Translations under genes and position numbers: made by a program | Assembly: GCF_029478665.1 (NCBI RefSeq) | Contig: NZ_JARPQB010000035.1 | Coordinates: 1 to 60,078, forward strand | Direction of reading: 5' to 3' | DNA from: Pseudomonas entomophila | GTDB lineage: Bacteria > Pseudomonadota > Gammaproteobacteria > Pseudomonadales > Pseudomonadaceae | Length of the DNA: 60,078 nucleotides | Part shown: positions 33,010 to 42,139 of the stretch, piece after piece | Numbering within the stretch: the stretch's first letter is position 1 | How the letters are laid out: every line of letters begins with the position of its first letter | Notes under the pieces: generated by a model | The model's input: only the letters and a program-made list of their open reading frames with translations | Databases searched by the model: none | Told to the model about the DNA's origin: nothing

Positions 33010-34002
33010 ATGGGTACAAGCACTGATATCGATAATGCAATCGCTGACCGATACCAGGGTTTTTCGGGAAATGGAGAGCTTGCTCAGTTGGAGCGCCTGT
33101 TTGATGCCTCATTCGTGTCGGCGCTCCACACGATATTGGCTTCAACCCCACATACCCTTTCATTGAAGATCAGGCTCGACTGGATCGATAAAAGGCCCTA
33201 TGCCGACATGGCCATTTCCAAGGCGAAGGATATCAATGATCACCTGATCACTCGCCCTGTGGAGCTGGGTGATGCAGCGATTTTTGTGATCGAAGCGTTT
33301 AGCCTGAATGGCCAGATTGTCAGCAAGAAGGGTCGAGGCTTGATTCTCCAGGCCAAGGTCGCCCCTGGCCCTGCCATGGCGAATGTTCCGGTTACATCGC
33401 TCTCTGGCTCGAACCCTGATGCCTCAACCAACAAGGAACTGGCCCTGCTGTCGCAATGGCCCGGGTTTGAATTGCACCTGGCAAATAACCGTCGGGGCAA
33501 ATCATTGGGTATCTATTCGATCCCCATGCTTTCCACACCGCCGCCCTACGGCTGGTATGCCGCTGCTCCAGGGCCTGACAGTATTGGGTGGAGCAGCAAT
33601 GGGCAGTGGCGATCTCGATGGATGTGCGCGCCGGCTGTCAATGGGTGTGCCTGTGATTCGACACTGGGCGAGGTGATCGAGGCGCTGTTCCATCGGCAGA
33701 AAATCACCGGAGCGTTCGTGGGGGCTGACTGTTATCCCGTGGCAGGCACCTATAAGGCCATTTATCGAAATCCTCCCCAGAAAGGGCCGACCGATTGGGA
33801 CATGCTGTGTACCACCCTGCTTGAACTGCCTGTCAAAAAGCATCGCGTTTCATCAGGGGCGCACGGTGTGTTTGCCTCTTTCCCTTATTTACCCCAGTTG
33901 ATCGGGATGGCAGGTTTACGTGGTATCTACCGCTGGTGGCTCAGTCGATTCAGGCGAGACAGGTTCCCCATTCTGATCATTGAGCGCGTCAGGCAAGACT
34001 AG
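33010..34002 (+). CDS. Unknown protein with a QxK nuclease-like core, low-GC gene
   Basis: A 330-residue protein. D88 in ELGDAAIFVIEAF and Q114-A-K116 in GLILQAKV resemble the D...(E/Q)xK core of PD-(D/E)XK folds, with the rarer Q variant. The rest shows aromatic and cysteine residues (MCAPAVNGCACDS) and no family I know. Codon use is visibly AT-richer than its neighbours, pointing to transfer. It follows the PD-(D/E)XK-like gene by 39 bases with GGAGG before ATG and probably works with it. Confidence 0.5.
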   Translation: MGTSTDIDNAIADRYQGFSGNGELAQLERLFDASFVSALHTILASTPHTLSLKIRLDWIDKRPYADMAISKAKDINDHLITRPVELGDAAIFVIEAFSLNGQIVSKKGRGLILQAKVAPGPAMANVPVTSLSGSNPDASTNKELALLSQWPGFELHLANNRRGKSLGIYSIPMLSTPPPYGWYAAAPGPDSIGWSSNGQWRSRWMCAPAVNGCACDSTLGEVIEALFHRQKITGAFVGADCYPVAGTYKAIYRNPPQKGPTDWDMLCTTLLELPVKKHRVSSGAHGVFASFPYLPQLIGMAGLRGIYRWWLSRFRRDRFPILIIERVRQD

Positions 34003-34045
34003 GTGATAGTCGATACCGGGTTTTCTTGCGCTATCGTCGGTTTGG

Positions 34046-34168
34046 CTAACGGTTTGCTGCTGCTCGGTATGTACCGATCTGGTCCAGCTCACGCTTGAGT
34101 CGGTCACGGTCGAGGCTGGCGAAGGGCAGGGCGAAGAACGCCCGGCAACGCTGCTCGATGTGTGCATA
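34046..34168 (-). pseudogene. C-terminal remnant of an arsC-like arsenate reductase
   Basis: On the minus strand 40 codons stay open to a TAG at 34046-34048. They read HIEQRCRAFFALPFASLD and RLKRELDQIG, which resembles the end of LMW-phosphatase-type arsenate reductases (ArsC). The upstream part is missing, cut off near the REP pair at 34186. It probably is debris from a deletion. Confidence 0.4.
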
Positions 34169-34185
34169 GGCTCAGGCTTGACGCC

Positions 34186-34270
34186 TGTAGGAGCGGCTTC
34201 AGCCGCGATCATCCGCAACGCGGATGCCATGCACCGCAGTGTCTGCATCGCGGCTGAAGCCGCTCCTACA
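34186..34270. repeat. REP pair (CGGCTTCAGCCGCG family)
   Basis: Inverted REP cores lie directly at the 3' end of the P-loop gene; the TAG stop of that gene (34266-34268) lies inside the second REP's CTCCTACA tail. Confidence 0.75.
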
Positions 34271-34796
34271 AATGTGGCGTCGCGGTGGGCAACTTGGCGA
34301 GGAAGGCCTTGATCTGCCGGTTACCCCGCAAGTGCAAGGTGGGCACCTTCGGGGCCGTGTTCAGGCGTACAGCCTCGATACCTTGGCGGTAGCCATGGTC
34401 GAACTGCCAGACGAACTTGAGAAAACCCAGGAATGCCTTGTCGAGTTTCTCGCTGCAACCTGAGGGCAGGTCGGGCCGGGGACGGTTTATCAGGCTGCGC
34501 AGGAGCACCCGGCGCAGGCACGTCAGGCGGGGAGTATCGAGCCAGATGACAAGGTCCGTCCGGGGCAGGCGCAAATCGAATGTGCGGCGGGCATAGTTGC
34601 CCTCGCAGACCCAGGCCTGAGAGGCGATGGCTTCGCGCACCCGGTCACGGAACCGGTCGGCGTCGGGCTCGACCCAGCCGGGCTCCCAGAACAGCGTGTC
34701 CAGATGCACCACCGGCAGGCCGAGCCGGGCGCCCAGGTCACGGGCCAAGGTGGATTTGCCGCTGCCAGAATTGCCCAGAATCACGATCCGTTGCAT
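34266..34796 (-). CDS. P-loop kinase-like protein (FlaR/topology-modulation type)
   Basis: A 176-residue adenylate-kinase-like P-loop protein. Walker A is GNSGSGKST (residues 8-16), then LPVVHLDTLFWEPGW and the NYARRTFDLRLPRTDLVIWLDTPR segment that typifies FlaR / AAA18 small nucleoside-kinase-like proteins of unknown substrate. ATG 34796 has AGGA 8 bases upstream and gives the usual N-terminus at the beta-strand MQRIVILG. The last codons run into a REP. The family is clear, the role is not. Confidence 0.85.
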   Translation of the reverse strand: MQRIVILGNSGSGKSTLARDLGARLGLPVVHLDTLFWEPGWVEPDADRFRDRVREAIASQAWVCEGNYARRTFDLRLPRTDLVIWLDTPRLTCLRRVLLRSLINRPRPDLPSGCSEKLDKAFLGFLKFVWQFDHGYRQGIEAVRLNTAPKVPTLHLRGNRQIKAFLAKLPTATPHL

Positions 34797-34879
34797 GGAG
34801 GACGTCCTGTCGCGCAAGAAAAAGGACGGCGATTCTGCGGGTTTTGCGAAGGCTGTCAACGGCCATCACCCTGCGGCGT

Positions 34880-35278
34880 TCACCGACGGTAGTAGCGATG
34901 GTCGTCCTCGTAGCGATGATGCAAGGCGCGATCGTGATGGCGCTCCCAGTAACGCTGGCGTTCGATTTCCCGGCGGTGCTGCTCGCGGCGCCATTGCTCG
35001 CGGCGCCACTGCTCCCTGCGCCAGTCTTCACGGCGGTAATAGTCTCGCTCGTTGCGCCAGTCCCGGTCATCGCGGGCCAGCAACGTGCTGCCCGACGTGC
35101 CGGCCACGCTGGCCGTGCTCTGCCAAGGGTTGCCAGTGGCGTGGCCGGGTGCTGGAGCAGCCGCGACTTCGGATGTGAAAACAGAGGCTGGAGTCTTCAT
35201 TTGCGCGGCCGACACCGAACCCGCCGCCGCGAGCGCGAACAAGCCAAGGAGCAGCATCCGTGGGGCATGTAGTTTCAT
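34880..35278 (-). CDS. Secreted Arg/Tyr-rich low-complexity protein
   Basis: A 132-residue protein with a Sec signal peptide (MKLHAPRMLLLGLFALAAAGSVSA). Its mature part is Ala/Pro/Ser-rich at first and then turns into Arg/Trp/Tyr/Glu/His repeats (WRREQ repeated, then RHHDRALHHRYEDDH). It ends in YYRR. Such basic-aromatic periplasmic proteins often fall into DUF-type stress or nucleic-acid-binding groups; I do not assign a family. ATG 35278 is chosen for the signal peptide. Confidence 0.65.
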   Translation of the reverse strand: MKLHAPRMLLLGLFALAAAGSVSAAQMKTPASVFTSEVAAAPAPGHATGNPWQSTASVAGTSGSTLLARDDRDWRNERDYYRREDWRREQWRREQWRREQHRREIERQRYWERHHDRALHHRYEDDHRYYRR

Positions 35279-35581
35279 GGAGAAGACAACCTCTGAATGG
35301 CAGTGGATCGTGGCCGCCTGGCGGCACCGCACGGTCGTGCCGTGCGTACCCACATAGACCGGAATCGCGCAAAAAGTTCTGGCCCACCCTTAGATAAATA
35401 GTCCGCGAACTCAATGCGTTGCGCGTTGTCGCGACGAGCGTGGCGCCAACCGTCGGACGGCTGCTGGCGGGCCGTGCTGGCGTGCACTAGCGTTCAGGCT
35501 TATAGCCCTCGGCCATCATCGCACCGGGCTGCCGGGCAGGGATGTCAGTCACGCACCGTCGCTGCGGGGTCAACGCCCATC

Positions 35582-38380
35582 ATGCCGCACCCATTCCCAG
35601 ACCCGACCCGGCGCCTGGCGTACCAGGCCAGCGCCCCGATCTTCCAGGCGTTCGTGCAGCAGGCGCAGTGTTGGCCCGAGGCCACGGCGATCACGACCCC
35701 GGACTTCGCCTGCAGCTACCGGCAGCTCGAACGCATCAGCCATGGCATCGCCGCGCACCTCCTGGCGCTTGGGGTGGCTGCTGGCGCTCGGGTGGTGATC
35801 GTCTCCAGCCGTTGCGCGGGCCTGGTCTATGGGCTGCTTGGCGCCTCCCGCGCCGGGTTGACGTTCAGCGTGGCCGACGCGGCCTATCCGCCTGGGCGCA
35901 TCGAGCAGATCATCGACCTGCTCCGGCCTGCCTGCGTACTGGTGTGCGGCAGCGCGGAGGTTGCGGTCAACCTGAAAGGTGCGCACGTCATCAAGGTGCC
36001 GGAGGCCCCGGACGTGGCTTTGCGGCAGTTTGGCAATGCCGCGGTGGACTTGCCCGAGGTTGACCCGGCACGTCCGGCCTACATCACGTTCACCTCGGGC
36101 AGTACGGGCGAACCGAAGGGCATCGTCACCCACCACGCGCCATTGGTGCACTTCGTCCGATGGCATGTCGAGCACCACCGCTTCACCCGCGACGAATGTT
36201 TCTCCATGGTGTCAGGGCTGGGGCACGACCCGGTGTACCGGGATGTGTTCACGCCGTTGTCGATCGGTGCGCGGATCGCCTGCCCGGCCCAGGCGACCCT
36301 GACCGACCCCCAGGCCCTGGCAACCTGGGTACACGGCGAAGGCGTCACGGTCATGCACCTCACACCGCCGCTGGGCCGGTTGATCGAAACCGGCGCCACG
36401 CTTGCGGGCTTGACGCTGGAGCGCCTGCGCTACTTGTTCTGGGGCGGTGACGCGTTGAGCCCGGCGTTGCATCAGCAAATTCGCGCCGTCGCCCCCCAGG
36501 CCGCCAGCGTCAACTTCTACGGCACCACTGAAACGCCACAGGCCATGGCGTTTCACCCCATCGAGGCATCGCTGGCCACAGGTCGCATCCCATTGGGCAA
36601 AGGTATCGACGACGCGCAGTTGCTGGTGCTGAACGAAGCCGGGCAGTTGGCGGGCGAGGGTGAAACGGGGGAGATCCTGATCCGCAGCCCCTACCTGTCG
36701 CTGGGTTATTGGGGGGACACGGCGCTGACCGGCGAAAAGTTCGTGGTCAATCCGTTTACCGGTGACGCCAGGGATATCTGCTATCGCACCGGCGACCAGG
36801 GTACCTACCTGCCCGATGGCAGTGTCGACTTTCTCGGCCGCGCCGACAGCCAGGTGAAGATTCGTGGTCACCGTATCGAGCTGGCCGAGATCGAAAGCAC
36901 CGTCGCGCGAGATCCGCGGATCCGCCAGTGCGTGGTGTTGGCCTTGAATGAACATGGCGCGACAAAGCTGGTGGCCTGTTGCGTGGCGCGCCAGGCGGTG
37001 GCGAGCGCTGAACTGCGCGATGCGCTGGGCGCCCTGTTGCCGGATTACATGGTGCCGGCGCAGTGGCTGTTCCTGGACTCGGTGCCGCTCACGCCCAATG
37101 GCAAGGTCGACAAGCGCGCGCTGGCCAAGCTCGTCGACACGACGGGTGCCTCGTCAGCCGGGCAGCCGCTGACGCCGGTCGCGCAACAACTGTGCAAGGC
37201 CTGGGCACGGATCCTCCAGGTACCGAGCATCGACAGCAACCTGACCTTCGTCGAGCTGGGTGGTGATTCGCTGACCTTCGTCCAGGCCTCGATGACCCTG
37301 CAGAAGTTGATCGGCCAGTTGCCTGAGCGCTGGGAGACGACGCCGGTACGGGTGCTGGCGGCGCTGTCCGTCGCGAGCGGAACCCGGCGTCGAGCAATGC
37401 AGGCCATCGAGGTACCGGTATTGTTGCGCATGCTGGCGATCATCCTGATCGTCGCCGGGCACTTCGGGCTGTTCGGCGGCTGGGTGGTGACCGGCGACAC
37501 GGCGACGCTGTTCCTGATTTCCGGCCTCAGCCTGGCGCGGTTCCAGCTGCAGGCCATCGAGGAACGGGGCGATGCCCGCGCCTTGCTCCGCTCGGTCGCC
37601 GCCATTGCGTTGCCGACCGTGCTGTACACCGTGCTGATCCAATGCGTGTTCGACCGTCTGCACTGGCAGTCGCTGCTGCTGGTGTCCAACTGGTTCGCGC
37701 CTGAGCAGGTTGGGGTCTTCAACTACTGGTACATCGAAGTGCTGGTGCAGATGATCCTGCTCATCGGCCTGGTGCTGTCGATCGGGCGGGTGCGCAGGGC
37801 GATCCTGGCCAACCCGTTCCGTAGCCTGGCGCTGGCAGCCTGTGCGTTGCTGGTGGCCGATGTGTTGATCACGCTGTTCGTCTACGACGCCAGCCTGTTG
37901 TACAACCGGGTGCCGCAGCATTACCTGGCCATCACCGTGCTGGGCATGGCGGTGCACTACGCCGACTCGACGGCGCGCAAATGGGTGGCCAGTGCCCTGG
38001 CGGTGCTGGTGATCGGTGAACTCGATCTGTTCACCCTGGCCGGCTATGGGTGGGAGGCTGCGATGGTCAGGATGCCCATCGATATTGCCCTGCCGGCGGT
38101 GCTCGCGCTGATCTGGGTGCGTGCCGTGCCGGTGCCCGCGCTGTTGGCGCGGGTCGGGACGCTGATCGCCTCGTCGACCCTGTTCATCTACCTGACCCAT
38201 TACCAGTTCAAGTCCGTTGCGCAACGCCTGCTCGACCAGCCGGTGTTCGCGCTGGTGCTCTGCCTGGTGGGGGGCGTGGTGGTGGGGTACTGCTGGAACG
38301 GGGGCGTGCGCTGGGTGATGACGCGCTGGAGCAGGGGGCGCGGGAAGCGTCCGGTCGACACGGTGGAATCCGCGGTCTGA
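35582..38380 (+). CDS. Adenylation-thiolation-acyltransferase_3 membrane fusion
   Basis: A 932-residue fusion. It begins with an A domain (about 20-510; TSGSTGEPKG near 170 and the divergent substrate-pocket loop GLGHDPVYRDVF near 212), followed by a T domain with Ser563 in FVELGGDSL. The rest (about 605-920) has about ten hydrophobic helices that fit the acyltransferase_3/OafA fold: LRMLAIILIVAGHFGLFGG with His627, FLISGLSLARFQ, NYWYIEVLVQ, TLFIYLTHYQF. The protein would activate an amino acid in the cytoplasm, load it on the T arm and transfer it, through the membrane part, to an acceptor in the envelope, like a one-piece DltA-DltC-DltB. The acceptor and substrate are unknown. No MbtH, regulator or pathway gene is next to it. 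Confidence 0.82.
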   Translation: MPHPFPDPTRRLAYQASAPIFQAFVQQAQCWPEATAITTPDFACSYRQLERISHGIAAHLLALGVAAGARVVIVSSRCAGLVYGLLGASRAGLTFSVADAAYPPGRIEQIIDLLRPACVLVCGSAEVAVNLKGAHVIKVPEAPDVALRQFGNAAVDLPEVDPARPAYITFTSGSTGEPKGIVTHHAPLVHFVRWHVEHHRFTRDECFSMVSGLGHDPVYRDVFTPLSIGARIACPAQATLTDPQALATWVHGEGVTVMHLTPPLGRLIETGATLAGLTLERLRYLFWGGDALSPALHQQIRAVAPQAASVNFYGTTETPQAMAFHPIEASLATGRIPLGKGIDDAQLLVLNEAGQLAGEGETGEILIRSPYLSLGYWGDTALTGEKFVVNPFTGDARDICYRTGDQGTYLPDGSVDFLGRADSQVKIRGHRIELAEIESTVARDPRIRQCVVLALNEHGATKLVACCVARQAVASAELRDALGALLPDYMVPAQWLFLDSVPLTPNGKVDKRALAKLVDTTGASSAGQPLTPVAQQLCKAWARILQVPSIDSNLTFVELGGDSLTFVQASMTLQKLIGQLPERWETTPVRVLAALSVASGTRRRAMQAIEVPVLLRMLAIILIVAGHFGLFGGWVVTGDTATLFLISGLSLARFQLQAIEERGDARALLRSVAAIALPTVLYTVLIQCVFDRLHWQSLLLVSNWFAPEQVGVFNYWYIEVLVQMILLIGLVLSIGRVRRAILANPFRSLALAACALLVADVLITLFVYDASLLYNRVPQHYLAITVLGMAVHYADSTARKWVASALAVLVIGELDLFTLAGYGWEAAMVRMPIDIALPAVLALIWVRAVPVPALLARVGTLIASSTLFIYLTHYQFKSVAQRLLDQPVFALVLCLVGGVVVGYCWNGGVRWVMTRWSRGRGKRPVDTVESAV

Positions 38381-38460
38381 GGTGTGGGCGAACGCCTGTT
38401 CCAGAGCTCGATGGTTAACCTGAGCCAAACCTTCTGGCAGACTCAGGGCCTCGTTCAGGA

Positions 38461-40716
38461 ATGGATACCGTACGCCTCATGTCCCGCTTGTCCGACTACA
38501 CCGATGCCGACATCCTCAAGATCATCACGGACGAAGAATACGTAAGAATCAGCGGCTCGCACCGCAACGGTGCTTCGCTGCACGAGCTCAAGCACAAGTG
38601 CGGCATGGTGAGCCTGAAGAACTCCAAGACACTGCTCAGCGACAAGCGCGGTTGCGCGTTCATTCCCTGCCATCCGCGAGGCGCGCTGAGCCTGCTGCAT
38701 CTGCGCTCGGTCGCCAGGGCGCATGGTCTCGATGACGTGCGTCATGAGCGTCAGGACGAAGTGCCGCTGGACCGTCTGGTCATCTCGGCCCAGGACCCAT
38801 TGAGCTGGCACAAGGGCGAGGAAGTCATGCGCCAGAGCTGGTACACGGTCCGGGCGAGGGCATTCTCGGCCAAGGGCGGCACGTTCTTCCAGTCTGACGA
38901 CACCCGACGCAAGGCTCCCGCAAAGGCGCTCGAGCAAACCCAGCTTGCCCAGCTCTGCGCTTCAAGGGGGCTGGTCCCTCCCACGCAGGCCCCGGCGCGA
39001 CGTATCGCCAAGGCGGCTTACGTGCACATCGCGTGTGGCGAGGAAGTTCCCCTGCGTTTCAACGAGCTGTTGGACTGGCAAGAAGGCAAATGCCGGCACT
39101 GCAACCCGCCGCAGGTTACCTTGCTGGCGTCCTTCAGCGCTTTCCTCGACGATATGCAGATGGAGTTCCCCGGTTCGCTCAAGCTGATGACAGGCAGGGA
39201 ACAGGTGGACCGCGGTCAGAAAGTCGTGATTCGCTGCCAATTGTGTGGCGGGCAGAACGCGGCAAGGTCGTATGACCATGTGCGCTACCGGGGCTTCACC
39301 TATTGCGACAATGCCAGCTGCGACAACAGCTATCCGGCGCAAGACATCACGCACCAGGATGAGTCCTACTACATCCGTGTGTTGCAGGACGCAGGGGTCG
39401 ATAACCTTGCGCAGGCCCAACGTCGCTTTCCGCGTGCAATGCGGCATCTCAGTTCGGTGTCGAGGCGTAATGGCGATGAAACCGCGAAGAACAAGTACCT
39501 GGCCGTCTGCCAGGCGTTGGCGTTCGTCACCAATGCGCGCCCGGCGGACTATACCGAAGATGAGCTCATCGTCGCGTTCGAAGCGGCGATCAGCGCAGGA
39601 GCAATGAATATCGGCCACATCAGGGCCGCCTTGCCTGCGGGTATCAACAACTTCATTACACGCCGCATGGCGGTGGGGGACGCGGTACATCATCGGGTGC
39701 TCGAGCACATCGGCTTCGCGTTCAAGCGCGAGCACGACATCCGGACGTTCGACGATGCCGTCACCTTTATCCGCGACAAAGGCTGCGCCAGCTGGAGTGA
39801 GTTCGTGTCGCGTTTCCCTGGCGCGACCGAAAGCACGATCAACGCCGGCCTGAAAGATGAAGTGATGGCCGAGTTCGGCTGGAAGGCGCTGATCAATCAC
39901 TCACGACTCAGTGATGAAGAACTGCTGGAGCGGGTGGCCGCCCTTTGCCGGGACGAGGCGATCCTCAGCCTGAGCCAGCTCGAGCGTGCCCATGGCAGCC
40001 TGGTCCGCAATATCCGTGAACGTGATCTCAGCGACGAGATGTGCAAACGGCAGGGGTTCGAGCAGGTGTCCAACTGGCAGGGGATGCGTTTCGAAGAGCT
40101 GCTCGCGTTCCTGCGCGATTGCGCCTACACCTCTTCAAGCGACTGGCATGGGTCTTCTTCGGGGTCGTACAAGTATGCCGTGGCGCAGGACTGGCTCCAG
40201 GACCTCTCCACGCAGATGGGCTGGGGCAAGTACAAGTCGCTGAGCGGTTCGCGCTATGACTCGCTGCCTGAAACGGTCGTGGCCAATCTGCTGCACCTGT
40301 GCGACTACAGGTATCGCGCCCACCCGGCAATCCATCAGTTCCCTGGGTTTGGCGGCGGGCGGTCCACCGGTGATTTCCGGCTGGAGGACCCTCTTCTCTG
40401 GGTCGAAGTATGGGCGTACGGGGTGGATGAAACTGCCCCGCGTGGGGCGTTCGTGGACTACCCGCGCCGGCGCCGCTACAAAGAGGCGAAGTACCAAGAG
40501 CACGACATGCCGCTGTGCAGCATCGAGGGTGGGCTTTTCTACCGTAACGGGTGCGTCCCGGGGGCTCCGTATCCGCGAGGATTGAGCGGTTTCGTGCGCC
40601 ATGTCTGTGATCGCCTGACACGCCATGGTTACCCCGTCACTTACAGTACCGAATTGGTTCACACGTTGAGGAAGTCCGTTTCCAGCCTGAGCGATTCACC
40701 TGCAATCGATCTTTAG
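38461..40716 (+). CDS. Large zinc-ribbon protein with nuclease-like C-terminus
   Basis: A 751-residue soluble protein of unknown family. Cysteine pairs C211-x2-C214 and C259-x2-C262-x19-C282-x4-C287 look like zinc ribbons. Several stretches of about 60-70 residues in the middle (residues about 350-560) look like repeated helix-turn units. The C-terminal part has E604, D638 in STGDFRL and E649-V-W in LLWVEVWAYG, which follows the Vsr/DUF559-like PD-(D/E)XK pattern with W in place of K. A GRG-rich or phage-like neighbour is absent. A DNA-binding endonuclease, perhaps in defence, is a fair guess. Start uncertain: ATG 38461 or 38479. Confidence 0.6.
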   Translation: MDTVRLMSRLSDYTDADILKIITDEEYVRISGSHRNGASLHELKHKCGMVSLKNSKTLLSDKRGCAFIPCHPRGALSLLHLRSVARAHGLDDVRHERQDEVPLDRLVISAQDPLSWHKGEEVMRQSWYTVRARAFSAKGGTFFQSDDTRRKAPAKALEQTQLAQLCASRGLVPPTQAPARRIAKAAYVHIACGEEVPLRFNELLDWQEGKCRHCNPPQVTLLASFSAFLDDMQMEFPGSLKLMTGREQVDRGQKVVIRCQLCGGQNAARSYDHVRYRGFTYCDNASCDNSYPAQDITHQDESYYIRVLQDAGVDNLAQAQRRFPRAMRHLSSVSRRNGDETAKNKYLAVCQALAFVTNARPADYTEDELIVAFEAAISAGAMNIGHIRAALPAGINNFITRRMAVGDAVHHRVLEHIGFAFKREHDIRTFDDAVTFIRDKGCASWSEFVSRFPGATESTINAGLKDEVMAEFGWKALINHSRLSDEELLERVAALCRDEAILSLSQLERAHGSLVRNIRERDLSDEMCKRQGFEQVSNWQGMRFEELLAFLRDCAYTSSSDWHGSSSGSYKYAVAQDWLQDLSTQMGWGKYKSLSGSRYDSLPETVVANLLHLCDYRYRAHPAIHQFPGFGGGRSTGDFRLEDPLLWVEVWAYGVDETAPRGAFVDYPRRRRYKEAKYQEHDMPLCSIEGGLFYRNGCVPGAPYPRGLSGFVRHVCDRLTRHGYPVTYSTELVHTLRKSVSSLSDSPAIDL

Positions 40717-40779
40717 CGGGGCACCGGGCCAAAGATTGCTGGCCGAGGTATGATGCGCCCCCGCTTTTGGAGCCGCCTC

Positions 40780-40974
40780 ATGGCCAAAGACATCGACAAC
40801 CCCTGCGTCTCGCTGTGTCAGCTCAACAGCGAGTTGTGCGTGAGCTGCGGCCGCACCCGGGACGAGATCCGCAAGTGGCGGGGCATGAAGCGCCCGGAAA
40901 AAATGGCGACCGTGCAGCGGGCGGCCACGCGCATGAAGGCCATCGTCAAGAAGAATGCCAAGCGTCAGGCCTGA
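40780..40974 (+). CDS. DUF1289 protein
   Basis: A 64-residue protein with the DUF1289 four-cysteine pattern NPCVSLCQLNSELCVSCGRTRDEI followed by a WRGMKRPEK basic helix. The cysteines probably bind iron or zinc. The family is widespread in proteobacteria and unassigned. ATG 40780 is preferred over ATG 40750, whose product would gain a non-conserved leader. It converges with the PhyH gene, 4 bases between stops. Confidence 0.85.
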   Translation: MAKDIDNPCVSLCQLNSELCVSCGRTRDEIRKWRGMKRPEKMATVQRAATRMKAIVKKNAKRQA

Positions 40975-40978
40975 CGCA

Positions 40979-41659
40979 TCAGGGGGTATTGAAGGGGAGA
41001 TCCGAGGGATCGAACCTGTCCTGGGTGCTCATGCGGATATCGCGCAGCTTCAGCGTTTGCAGGTGGGACGTGTACAGGCCCTGCGCGCTGTAGTTGACCA
41101 GCAGCGAGCGACGGCGGGCGCCACTGGTGTTGAGGCTGGCCGCGTGCACCAGGTCGACATCGAACACCAGGATGTCGCCGGCCAGGCCGGACACGTGCAC
41201 GGCGCGGGACTCGTCGCCGAAGTCGAAGGGTGGCTCGCCCGGTAGCGGGCGATGGCTGCCCGGGACGATGCGGGTCGCGCCGTTGGCGGGGCCATAATCA
41301 TCCAGGTAGACCAGGGCACCCACCATGTCGCCGGGGCGTTGCGCGCTCAGGTCGCGGTGCAGTTGCTGATGACCGCCACCGGCAAGGGGTTCGCGCCCCT
41401 CCACCTGGGCGAGGAAGAAACGCTCTCCGATCAGCTCGCCAGCCGTCGCCAGCACGCACGGTAGCCGGCACACCGCCTGGATCAGCGGATCGCAGTCCAG
41501 CTGCGAATGACGCCAGTCCTGGCCACGTGGCACTGGCCATTGCCCCGAGGGTTTCACCCCGGCATCGAACACGGCGCGCAAACCTTCCAGCCAGGCAGCC
41601 GGAATCGCTCCGCGTAGCAGGGCATAACCGTCTCGATGCAGCCGCTCGCGTTCGTTCAT
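40979..41659 (-). CDS. Phytanoyl-CoA dioxygenase (PhyH) family protein
   Basis: A 226-residue Fe(II)/2-oxoglutarate dioxygenase. The first ligands are H-x-D in QQLHRDLSA, the distal His lies in DLVHAASLNTSGARRRSLL with Arg for 2-oxoglutarate. The GATRIVPGSHRPLPGEP segment is typical of PhyH proteins that hydroxylate or halogenate small molecules. It is alone between DUF1289 and a small membrane gene, so the substrate is open. ATG 41659 chosen; ATG 41671 is 12 bases upstream. Confidence 0.85.
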   Translation of the reverse strand: MNERERLHRDGYALLRGAIPAAWLEGLRAVFDAGVKPSGQWPVPRGQDWRHSQLDCDPLIQAVCRLPCVLATAGELIGERFFLAQVEGREPLAGGGHQQLHRDLSAQRPGDMVGALVYLDDYGPANGATRIVPGSHRPLPGEPPFDFGDESRAVHVSGLAGDILVFDVDLVHAASLNTSGARRRSLLVNYSAQGLYTSHLQTLKLRDIRMSTQDRFDPSDLPFNTP

Positions 41660-41794
41660 CGCGTTTCGCAATCCTTGTCATCCGTGCGCCGGGCAATGGT
41701 AGTGACTGGGGCGTGCTTTTGCGAGTGCATCCAGGAAACACCAATCGCTTCTAGACTTGCGCTGATGACGGGCACCCATTTGGGGGAGCGACGA

Positions 41795-42139
41795 ATGCGC
41801 AGACTGTGGCGAAAGTACCTCGACCTGCTGGAAGCGGACCTGAGCACCAAGGTGTTCGACAACTTCAAGAACCTGCTGGTGTGTGCCTTGCTGTTCGCGG
41901 CAGGCACCGAGGCCATCCATGGCGACCACCAGATCCTGCTGGGGCTGTGGGTGTCGAGCCTGAGTGGCTGGGGGCTGATCCTGGTGTCGGCGGTGCTGTT
42001 GCTGCTCAATGTCAGCGACACCTTGCATCGTCTGGCCAAGCTGCCCTATCACACGGTGTTGCAGGTGGTGCTGTGCCTGCTGTACCTGATCCTGGCCTCG
42101 CGGGTGGTGGAGATCGTCTGGAGCTTCCGCGCGGCCTAG
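41795..42139 (+). CDS. Small integral membrane protein
   Basis: A 114-residue protein with a charged N-terminus (RRLWRKYLDLLEADLSTKVFDNFK) and about three transmembrane helices. I do not recognise the family. GGGGGAG at 41782-41788 is a strong ribosome site for this start. Its TAG stop (42137-42139) is the first three bases of an inverted-repeat element. Confidence 0.7.
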   Translation: MRRLWRKYLDLLEADLSTKVFDNFKNLLVCALLFAAGTEAIHGDHQILLGLWVSSLSGWGLILVSAVLLLLNVSDTLHRLAKLPYHTVLQVVLCLLYLILASRVVEIVWSFRAA

